A stretch of 8,161 nucleotides of DNA from contig DGRY01000013.1 of NCBI GenBank assembly GCA_002391185.1, positions 1-8,161 on the forward strand, written 5' to 3'. The position numbers were made by a program, and so were the translations under genes. The stretch's first letter is position 1. Each line of letters begins with the position of its first letter. Below the pieces are notes generated by a model. It made no database searches, was not told where the DNA came from, and worked only from the letters and a program-made list of their open reading frames with translations. This document shows positions 1 to 6,907 of the stretch, one piece after another. The stretch comes from Prevotella sp. UBA4376 (GTDB lineage: Bacteria > Bacteroidota > Bacteroidia > Bacteroidales > Bacteroidaceae).

Positions 1-1422
1 CAGAATGGTGCAACACGTGATGCAAACTCTTTTGAATACAAGCATGTCTTGGAATCATATCTCTGCCGTTTAAACTATAACTACGATGAGAAATACCTGT
101 TCTCAGCTATCATCCGTCGTGACGGTAGCTCACGTCTCACAAAGAATATTCGATGGAGAACATTCCCATCTGTATCTGTTGGCTGGCGCTTCGATAAGGA
201 GAAGTTCTTCCCTATCAACCGTGATATTGTAAACCTGTTCAAGGTTCGTGCTTCATACGGTGAGCTCGGTAATGAAAATATTGGTGAATACCAGTATATG
301 GCAACAATGGCTCGCAACAACATGACCTATAGCTTCGGCAATGAAGTAGTAACCGGTTCTGCCATTTCTACCTTCATCAACGAGAATATTGCTTGGGAAA
401 GAAGAATAACATCCAATGTTGGTATTGACCTTGCTATGTTCAACAACCGCTTGGAATTCACCGCTGAGTGGTACAAGAACCGTTCAAAGGACTTGCACTA
501 TGGTGTTCCTGTACCTGAGAATGCTGGTGTTTCAAACACTACAGTAACCATGAATGCTGCAACTATGGACAACAGCGGTTTTGAGTTTGCTGCGACCTAT
601 CGCAATCATGATCACGCATTAAAATATGATATCAGCGCTAACCTCAGCACACTTCGCAACCGTGTTAAGTCACTCGGCTTTGGCACAGAGTCATACATCT
701 CAGGCGCTTACATCACCAAGGTTGGTGAAGAAATTGGTAAGTTCTACGGCTGGGTATATGAAGGCATTGCACGCACTCAAGAAGACCTTGACAACCATGC
801 TACTCAGCAGGGAGCCAACATCGGCGACTGCCTCTATAAGGATATAAGCGGTCCTAACGGAGAACCAGATGGTGTTATCGACGCATACGACCAGACCACT
901 CTTGGAAGCGGTCTGCCTAAGATAAACTTTGGCATTAGCGCTCATCTTGAATACAAGAATTTTGACCTGAGCATCCAGACCTTCGGTGCGTTGAATTATC
1001 ATGTGTCTGACGACATCTACAATAGTCTGAATTCTTGCTACGGCTACGGAAACAAGGATGTTGCCATGCTCGACGCCAACCGTTTTGATGCAGAAGGAAA
1101 ATACATTTCAAGTGTTCCTCGCACATACGCTTCAAACAATGCCACATTGGCTTGGAACGATCTGTTCTCTTCTCGCAAGATTCAGAATGCAGCTTATTGG
1201 AAGATTGCCAACATTGAACTTGGCTACAACATGCCAAACAAGTGGTTTGGTGGTGTGGTTTCAGGTGTTCGCGTATATGTTTCTGCTCAGAACCTATTCA
1301 CATTCACTAAGTATAAGGGCTACAATGTTGACTATGCCGGCGGTACATTCACCCCAGGTAACAACTTCTGCTCTTTCCCTACTCCACGCACATTCATGGC
1401 TGGTGTTCACTTCACATTCTAA
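1..1422 (+). CDS. SusC-like TonB-dependent outer-membrane transporter, C-terminal 473 residues (5' truncated by window)
   Basis: This is the C-terminal beta-barrel part of a SusC/RagA-type TonB-dependent transporter, which imports oligosaccharides across the outer membrane beneath a SusD lid. The frame is open from base 1, so the gene starts outside the window; full-length family members have about 1,000 residues. Family hallmarks, numbered from base 1, are the RRDGSSR strand at about residues 39-45, the following RW...FPSVSVGWRF segment, NRLEFTAEWYKNRSKDL, the LPKINFGISAHLEYKNFDLSI strands, and the terminal GVHFTF, an aromatic-ended barrel signal. A D-rich loop (nt 841-891, DISGPNGEPDGVIDAYD) resembles the Ca-binding-like loop common in this family. 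The signal peptide, carboxypeptidase-like domain, TonB box and plug are upstream and cannot be assessed. The stop TAA is followed directly by an in-frame TAG. The SusD-like gene starts 47 nt downstream, as expected for the pair. Confidence 0.96.
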   Translation, partial: QNGATRDANSFEYKHVLESYLCRLNYNYDEKYLFSAIIRRDGSSRLTKNIRWRTFPSVSVGWRFDKEKFFPINRDIVNLFKVRASYGELGNENIGEYQYMATMARNNMTYSFGNEVVTGSAISTFINENIAWERRITSNVGIDLAMFNNRLEFTAEWYKNRSKDLHYGVPVPENAGVSNTTVTMNAATMDNSGFEFAATYRNHDHALKYDISANLSTLRNRVKSLGFGTESYISGAYITKVGEEIGKFYGWVYEGIARTQEDLDNHATQQGANIGDCLYKDISGPNGEPDGVIDAYDQTTLGSGLPKINFGISAHLEYKNFDLSIQTFGALNYHVSDDIYNSLNSCYGYGNKDVAMLDANRFDAEGKYISSVPRTYASNNATLAWNDLFSSRKIQNAAYWKIANIELGYNMPNKWFGGVVSGVRVYVSAQNLFTFTKYKGYNVDYAGGTFTPGNNFCSFPTPRTFMAGVHFTF

Positions 1423-1469
1423 TAGTTGACTTAATTAGAAAAAAAGAAACTTAACAAGAATCATATAAT

Positions 1470-3215
1470 ATGAAACTACATAATATTTCATTTGCTCTGT
1501 TGCTGGGACTTGGTGCATTGACATCGTGCGACAGTAAACTGGATGTTGAAAATCCTAACGAGCAAACAACATCTACTTTCGGTATTGCTGAACTGGAAGA
1601 AAATGTTATTGCAGCCTACAATCACATCCGTATGGAGGGTTCTTATGCTCGTGTTGGCTACACTATCGACCTCACACGTGGTGATGAAGTGTGGAACTCA
1701 TCTCAGGTTTGGTACAAGGAGTTCGACGACTACAACTGTCCTGTAACAGGCAACATCTGCTGGTGGATATGGCGTGAATGGTACTACACCATCAACGTTT
1801 GCAACTTTGGACTATCAAAGTGTGGCGATGACGATAGTCAGCTTTCCGAGTCGATGAAACGCATCAAGGGTCAGTTCCTTTTCCTTCGTGGCTTGGCATA
1901 TTATAACCTAACAGGTTATTTCCAGGATGTTCCTCTTATAACTGATTACAGCGCGTATTCGTCTCTCGACGGTTTGTATGCTTCCAACAATAGTTACGAC
2001 GAGGTTCTCGATCAGGTAGAGAAAGATTTCGCTGAAGCTATAACTCTACTTCCTTCAAAGAGCATTGGCGGACAATGGTCAAAGGGACGTGCAACAAGTG
2101 GTGCTGCAGCTGGCTACTATGCTCGTGCCTTGATGCAGCGTCATAAGTATAGCGAGGCTCTTGCACAGCTCAAAGACATCATTGCAGGCAAATATGGCAC
2201 ATATAAGCTCATGGATAACTATGGCGACAACTTCCGTGAAGGTGCTCAGTATGAAAACAATGCAGAAAGTTTGTTTGAAGTTCAGTTCCTCGACTATGGT
2301 TCACAGGGTACCGACGATGAGTGGACTCCTGTTAACACTTCTAAGAATGCAACACAAGGTTCGGCTGTAGAAAGTAATTTCTGTCCTGGCTCATACGGTG
2401 GTTGGGCCGATCTTTCGGCCTCTCCATGGCTTTATAATCTTTTCAAGGCAGAGCGCACCACAAATGGCAAGCTCGACCCACGTCTCTATTGGACCATCGG
2501 TACCTATGAAACTGATTGGGAAGGTTTTGAATTCGGTAATGTAGGCTACACCGTTCCTATGCCAGCCGACAATTCTGTTGTTACAAACAACAACTATGGC
2601 GGTCTGCCAATATGCAAGAACACCAACATGCGCACTGGCTTATACTCAAGTGTTGCAACTGGTCTTCACGATGGAATAAACCTTCGTTTGATGCGCTACT
2701 CTGATGTGCTCCTTCGTGCTGCCGAGTGCGAGAACGAAGTGAACGGCCCTACCCAGCAGGCTATCGACTGGATAAATCAGGTGCGTCGTCGTGCTAAACT
2801 TGCAGATTTGAAGCTTGCCGACTTCGACACTAAGGATAAACTGTTTGAGCAGATTGCTAATGTTGAACGTCCAAAAGAGTTTGGTTGCGAGTTTGGTCGT
2901 GGTTTCGACCTTATACGTTGGGGATTCTTCCTTACTAAAGACAGACAGCAGCAACTTCGCCAGCACGAAACTTTCCGTCGCTCTCTGCAGAATATCAAGG
3001 AGCCTGTTGATGCCTCTCAGATAGGTATTGATGCAGAACTCAAGAGTTCATTCGACACTTATGTTGATGGTCACGAGTTCCTGCCTATCGTTCAGACTCT
3101 TACCAACAAGAACCCAAATCTCAAGGGCAACTCGGCAAATAACAGCTCAAGCAACAAGTCTTATTTTGACGAGAAAGGCTGGACTGTTCACCCTGTTGTT
3201 GACTTGAGTGAATAA
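1470..3215 (+). CDS. SusD/RagB-family surface lipoprotein, glycan-binding partner of SusC
   Basis: This 581-residue protein has a short lipoprotein signal with lipobox LTSC (Cys20), so the mature protein is lipid-anchored. The segment after the cysteine (LDVENPNEQTTSTFG) is the typical SusD N-terminus. Further family signatures are RIKGQFLFLRGLAYYNL...FQDVPLIT (residues 131-158), a TPR-type helical region, DPRLYWTIG, the helix NLRLMRYSDVLLRAAE (404-419) with a following RRRAKL segment, and FLPI...NKNPNL (537-551) near the C-terminus. The length is normal for the family. SusD proteins form the hinged lid on the SusC barrel and help bind the glycan. The ligand cannot be read from the sequence; arabinan is inferred from the two GH43 genes downstream. 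The start ATG is supported by the signal peptide it gives. The leader is A-rich with no Shine-Dalgarno sequence, as is usual in Bacteroidota. Confidence 0.96.
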   Translation: MKLHNISFALLLGLGALTSCDSKLDVENPNEQTTSTFGIAELEENVIAAYNHIRMEGSYARVGYTIDLTRGDEVWNSSQVWYKEFDDYNCPVTGNICWWIWREWYYTINVCNFGLSKCGDDDSQLSESMKRIKGQFLFLRGLAYYNLTGYFQDVPLITDYSAYSSLDGLYASNNSYDEVLDQVEKDFAEAITLLPSKSIGGQWSKGRATSGAAAGYYARALMQRHKYSEALAQLKDIIAGKYGTYKLMDNYGDNFREGAQYENNAESLFEVQFLDYGSQGTDDEWTPVNTSKNATQGSAVESNFCPGSYGGWADLSASPWLYNLFKAERTTNGKLDPRLYWTIGTYETDWEGFEFGNVGYTVPMPADNSVVTNNNYGGLPICKNTNMRTGLYSSVATGLHDGINLRLMRYSDVLLRAAECENEVNGPTQQAIDWINQVRRRAKLADLKLADFDTKDKLFEQIANVERPKEFGCEFGRGFDLIRWGFFLTKDRQQQLRQHETFRRSLQNIKEPVDASQIGIDAELKSSFDTYVDGHEFLPIVQTLTNKNPNLKGNSANNSSSNKSYFDEKGWTVHPVVDLSE

Positions 3216-3272
3216 AGTTAGTACAGAAGATATAACTTCATCTATCTACGTTAAACTTATAATAAAAAAATC

Positions 3273-5087
3273 ATGAAACATCTATATAAATTAGCAACCG
3301 CTTTATGCGCTGCTGCGCTTGCCATATTCACCCTGACGGGGTGTGAAGGCGGCGACCTCTATAATATGGATAATCCCGATTGGATTCAAGAAAAGATTGA
3401 TTCTATCAACGCAGCAAAGAATAATAATACCGAAGAAGAAGTTCTTGAAGGAATGCAGGAGGATGTATATACCATTGGTAAAACCGACTTCACTTCTAAT
3501 TTCTGGTCGGCATGGTCAAAATACTATGTTGTTCCCGACGGGGAGAAATGGAATGCTCAGTTCAATCTGAATATAAATTCGTCAGATAACACATACTACA
3601 AGAACTTTGCACTTGTCATCACTAACGATAATGCACGTGGTGAAACTAACTATAAGGAGTATGGCGTTATTCGCTTTGATGCCACCAACGATACAGCCAA
3701 GTATAATTCAATATGGGGTAAAAATATTTATTTCAAGTATAGCAACAGCAATATGCTTCTTGCCCCTGTTGACAACAAGGATGCAAATTTACAGAAGCTT
3801 GGTGGCAAGATAACTCTTACCGTTGACCGTTCGCAAGAAGGAAAGTTCTTTGTCAAGATTACAAATGGAAAAGTTACAAAGACCTATAACCAGCCTTTTG
3901 CACTCCCAAATCTTAACACAGATGCAACAAATAAAAATATTCGCTGTTTCGTTGTTCCTGATGGCTCGTATATCGACTTCCTTTCAACAAACATTGTGCC
4001 TATAGAAGGTTTGACGTCGGCTCTTGACAAGAAACCGTTGTCTATGGTATTGAACAATGTTCCTGATGAAGTTGACCTTGGCACATCGCTTGAAGATGCC
4101 ATGGCAAACATATCGGCAACAGTTACCTACGAAGAAGGAGTAACCAAGACCATCCCTGCATCAGAACTCATGTTCTCAGCAATTCCTGATATGGACGAAG
4201 AAGGCGAAAAGACTCTTATTGCTATCTACAACAAAACCTTCAAGGGTGAACTTGCAGATAAGCCAATTGTTGCAAACGGAAAGTTCCAGGTTGTTCAAGG
4301 CATTGCATCTATCGCTGTAACAACAAAGCCTACACGTACAACATACTATTACTACACATCGGCAGCTACAAACACTCTAACCGAGCGCACATTGGCTTTC
4401 GATCCTACAGGAATGGAGGTAACAGCAACTTATAATAATGGCACATCAAAAGTTATTGATAATGCCAAGCTCTCGTTCACTGCTGTTCCTGCCGAGGCTG
4501 GAAATCACATTGTTACCATTAAAACAAAGAATGGAAAAACAGCCAAGGTAAAGGTAAGCGTTGCTGAATCAGCAGTAACCAAAGTTACTCCAACACCAAC
4601 AACCCTTGGTACTACTGATAACACATCAGCCTTTTGGACTGCACTTACAACAGACATCAATATCCCTGTTGGCGAAACATACGCAACAACATTTACCAAC
4701 TATTGCGGTAGCCTTGTTTATAACAACTTTGTTGTAATATTGCGCAACAATGCTCTTGGTGAATATGGAGTATTACGTGCCGACAACTATGGCTGGGGAA
4801 ATGGTTATAATGCTTGTTTGCACAATGGCACACAAGGCAATATGGCAACATGGCTTGCTGCAATGAATGGTTCAAAGGTAACTGTTTACATCACCAACTG
4901 CAATAATGGTACTGCCGATGTTCAGGCTGTAATGACAGGTACTGATAGCAATGTTTATACCCAATACTATCTTGGCGTTAACACCGTTAATCCTGACGAT
5001 TTGCAATTTGCACTAACTATCGACAAGTGTCACTTGGTTTTCGACAATCCATCTGCAGCCAAGAGATATCGTTCTCGTCGCCGTTAA
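3273..5087 (+). CDS. Surface glycan-binding lipoprotein with two Ig-like domains between duplicated end modules
   Basis: This 604-residue lipoprotein (lipobox LTGC, Cys24) sits at the SusE/SGBP position after SusD. After the cysteine comes a linker (DLYNMDNPDWIQEKIDSI, 28-45) of a kind seen on such proteins. Module A (about 66-244) and module C (about 443-591) appear homologous: TDFTSNFW versus TDNTSAFW (W78/W455), YKNFALVITND versus YNNFVVILRNN, and EYGVIRFD versus EYGVLRAD. Between them lie two Ig-like domains (about 247-342 and 343-432) with the shared pattern (V/A)T(V/A)TY..G..K.I......F.A.P, resembling bacterial Ig-like group 3. By family analogy it holds arabinan at the cell surface and passes it to SusCD and the enzymes. 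Binding is inferred; the end modules could be carbohydrate-binding modules, with aromatic candidates W455 and W508. The protein ends in an unusual basic tail (KRYRSRRR). No catalytic motif is recognised. The start gives a good signal peptide and follows an A-rich leader. Confidence 0.85.
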   Translation: MKHLYKLATALCAAALAIFTLTGCEGGDLYNMDNPDWIQEKIDSINAAKNNNTEEEVLEGMQEDVYTIGKTDFTSNFWSAWSKYYVVPDGEKWNAQFNLNINSSDNTYYKNFALVITNDNARGETNYKEYGVIRFDATNDTAKYNSIWGKNIYFKYSNSNMLLAPVDNKDANLQKLGGKITLTVDRSQEGKFFVKITNGKVTKTYNQPFALPNLNTDATNKNIRCFVVPDGSYIDFLSTNIVPIEGLTSALDKKPLSMVLNNVPDEVDLGTSLEDAMANISATVTYEEGVTKTIPASELMFSAIPDMDEEGEKTLIAIYNKTFKGELADKPIVANGKFQVVQGIASIAVTTKPTRTTYYYYTSAATNTLTERTLAFDPTGMEVTATYNNGTSKVIDNAKLSFTAVPAEAGNHIVTIKTKNGKTAKVKVSVAESAVTKVTPTPTTLGTTDNTSAFWTALTTDINIPVGETYATTFTNYCGSLVYNNFVVILRNNALGEYGVLRADNYGWGNGYNACLHNGTQGNMATWLAAMNGSKVTVYITNCNNGTADVQAVMTGTDSNVYTQYYLGVNTVNPDDLQFALTIDKCHLVFDNPSAAKRYRSRRR

Positions 5088-5112
5088 AGCCAAAGCTCTA
5101 TCCTTATAATAA

Positions 5113-5147
5113 ATAGTATGGGGCAGATAATCTCTGTCCCATACTAT
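5113..5147 (+). promoter_or_regulatory. Strong intercistronic stem-loop between the binding-protein and GH43 genes
   Basis: Bases 5113-5127 pair with 5133-5147 over 15 consecutive positions, with one G-T (G-U in RNA) pair at 5123/5137 and a 5-nt loop (TAATC). The stem starts 25 nt after the upstream stop and ends 20 nt before the next start codon. No run of T follows (the next bases are AACACTTTAAATT), so it is not a classic intrinsic terminator. It could be a partial terminator, a 3' stabiliser for the susCD-binding protein message, or a structure that lowers translation of the GH43 gene. The pairing is directly visible; the role is inferred. Confidence 0.75.
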
Positions 5148-5167
5148 AACACTTTAAATTCCATATC

Positions 5168-6892
5168 ATGCATCGTTTATTATATATTGCAACTTTTCTG
5201 GTTTCTATTCCTTTAGCCTCAACAGCTCAAAACACTGTTGACTTCTCGTCGTTCACACGCACATCTTATCACGAAGTAACCGTTCACGACCCATCTATTG
5301 TATATGACAATGCTGGAACATATTATATCTTCGGTTCTCATCGTGCTGTTTCAAAGAGCACCGACCTTATTAACTGGACTCAATGTGCCGATAACGTGAA
5401 CAACTATGGTAATTGGGGCTGGCAGAACACAGGTTACACCATAGAAGGCAACGAATGGGCACCCGATGTGATATGGAATCCAACCATGAACAAATGGCTT
5501 ATGTATATGTCGCTCAATGGCGATAAATGGTGCTCTGCAATAGTATGCCTTGCAGCTGATAATATTGAAGGTCCCTACGTTTACCAAGGACCAGTTGTTT
5601 ATTCAGGATTTCGTGGAAGAGTTGATCATGTAGGCTATAGCAAAACCGACGACTGGAAACACACCGACCTTGCACAAGCCATTGGTGCAACATCGCTTCC
5701 TGAGCGTTATAATGTTGAAAACTGGGGAAGTTATTGGCCTAACTGCATCGACCCATGTGTCACCTTTGACAATGGAAAGATGTATATGACCTATGGTTCG
5801 TGGTCGGGAGGCATTTTCCAGATACAGCTCGATCCTTCAACAGGTCTTCGCGATTATAGCGTGGAATATCCTTATGAGATAAATGGAACAGCAGCTACTC
5901 CAGGTGCTGCCAATGCAAACTGCACCAGCGACCCTTATTTCGGAAAGAAACTTGCTGGTGGATATTATGTATCGGGCGAAGGTGCCTACATAAAGAAAAT
6001 AGGCAACTACTATTATCTCTTCCTGTCATACGGCGGTTTAGAAGCAGCTGGCGGTTACGAAATGCGTGTGTTCCGTTCTGAACATATTGACGGACCATAT
6101 AACTATGCCATATATAATGATTATCGCCTAAACTATGGTCCAAATGCCAAGACCAATCGTGGGCAGCGTATCCTTGGCGCAATGGGTGCATGGGGAGCAG
6201 TAAACGAAGGTGAGTTGGCACAGGGACACAACTCTGTTCTTGTTGACAACGATGGCGATGCTTTCGTTGTTTATCACACTCGTTATCAGCACAAGGGCGA
6301 GATGCACAATGTACGCGTGCGTCAACTCTTTGTAAACAAGAATGGCTTCCTTGTGGCTTCACCATTCCGCTATACAGGAAAACAAACTCGACAGAGCGAT
6401 ATTGAAACTAAGCGACTTTTCACAGCAGAACAAATTGCTGGCACTTATCAGATGATGCTTCATCCTTATAAACTTGACCATGCAAACAAACAGGTTGCCG
6501 AGGCACGTACTGTTACCCTTACTGCCGACGGAAGAGTTATTGGTGAAGGTCTCGAGGATGGAGTATGGGAATTTACAGATGACAACAAATCGTTCATTCA
6601 CCTTGAAATTGATCTTGAAGATTATTATGGCGTTGCCCTGCGACAAAACGTAGATCATCTTGTAAATGCACCAGCAATATGTTTCTCGGCAGTTAAGGAA
6701 AGCTATCAGTATGGTGGTGAAACAGTATGGCTATACAAACTCGACAACACCACAACAGCAATACAAAACATTGAGCGTGATGCCTTTAATACAGATAATG
6801 ATGCTCCTATCTTTAACTTAGCAGGTCAACGAGTAAACAAAGATTTCAAGGGAATAGTCATCAAGAACGGCAAAAAGTTCATTAAGAAATAA
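5168..6892 (+). CDS. GH43 arabinan endo-1,5-alpha-L-arabinosidase, two-domain Abn2-like (probably GH43_4), with T9SS-like C-terminal motif
   Basis: A 574-residue secreted enzyme predicted to hydrolyse internal alpha-1,5 bonds of arabinan. The signal peptide probably ends at STA/QN (after residue 20); no lipobox is present. The five-bladed GH43 propeller spans about 35-400. The catalytic triad can be read as D41 (VHDPSIV, general base), D195 (NCIDPCV, pKa modulator) and E271 (SGEGAYI, general acid). H354 in AQGHNSVLVD matches the conserved metal-site histidine of arabinanases. NEWAPDVIWN, YGSWSGGIFQIQLD, DPYFGKKLAGGY and YHTRYQ resemble Bacillus Abn2. Residues about 418-525 (IAGTYQMMLHP...VWEFTDD) form the small C-terminal beta domain of Abn2-type enzymes. 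The last 30 residues (545-574: IFNLAGQRV...GIVIKNGKKFIKK) resemble a type IX secretion sorting tail. The ATG directly precedes a good signal peptide and follows the stem-loop at 5113-5147. The coding end has three in-frame stops in a row (TAATGATAA). The endo mode of action is inferred from similarity. Confidence 0.92.
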   Translation: MHRLLYIATFLVSIPLASTAQNTVDFSSFTRTSYHEVTVHDPSIVYDNAGTYYIFGSHRAVSKSTDLINWTQCADNVNNYGNWGWQNTGYTIEGNEWAPDVIWNPTMNKWLMYMSLNGDKWCSAIVCLAADNIEGPYVYQGPVVYSGFRGRVDHVGYSKTDDWKHTDLAQAIGATSLPERYNVENWGSYWPNCIDPCVTFDNGKMYMTYGSWSGGIFQIQLDPSTGLRDYSVEYPYEINGTAATPGAANANCTSDPYFGKKLAGGYYVSGEGAYIKKIGNYYYLFLSYGGLEAAGGYEMRVFRSEHIDGPYNYAIYNDYRLNYGPNAKTNRGQRILGAMGAWGAVNEGELAQGHNSVLVDNDGDAFVVYHTRYQHKGEMHNVRVRQLFVNKNGFLVASPFRYTGKQTRQSDIETKRLFTAEQIAGTYQMMLHPYKLDHANKQVAEARTVTLTADGRVIGEGLEDGVWEFTDDNKSFIHLEIDLEDYYGVALRQNVDHLVNAPAICFSAVKESYQYGGETVWLYKLDNTTTAIQNIERDAFNTDNDAPIFNLAGQRVNKDFKGIVIKNGKKFIKK

Positions 6893-6907
6893 TGATAAGC
6901 AATCATA

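Noticed and set aside
49..1422. Translation start of the SusC-like gene at a TTG (49) within the window
   Set aside because: The same frame is open to base 1 with family-like sequence, and a start here would lack the signal peptide, plug and half of the barrel; the gene is simply cut by the window.
1058..1429. 123-residue + strand open frame overlapping the SusC-like gene
   Set aside because: Shadow of the real frame, which encodes the conserved barrel strands and the terminal aromatic signal.
3215..3238. AAGTTA/TAACTT inverted repeat after the SusD-like gene
   Set aside because: Only six A/T-rich pairs with a 12-nt loop and no T run; expected by chance in this composition.
5895..6365. 156-residue open frame on the minus strand inside the Abn2-like gene
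   Set aside because: It lies wholly within a gene with clear family motifs, its Cys/His/Arg-rich translation has no recognisable domain, and it is explained by codon bias of the opposite strand.
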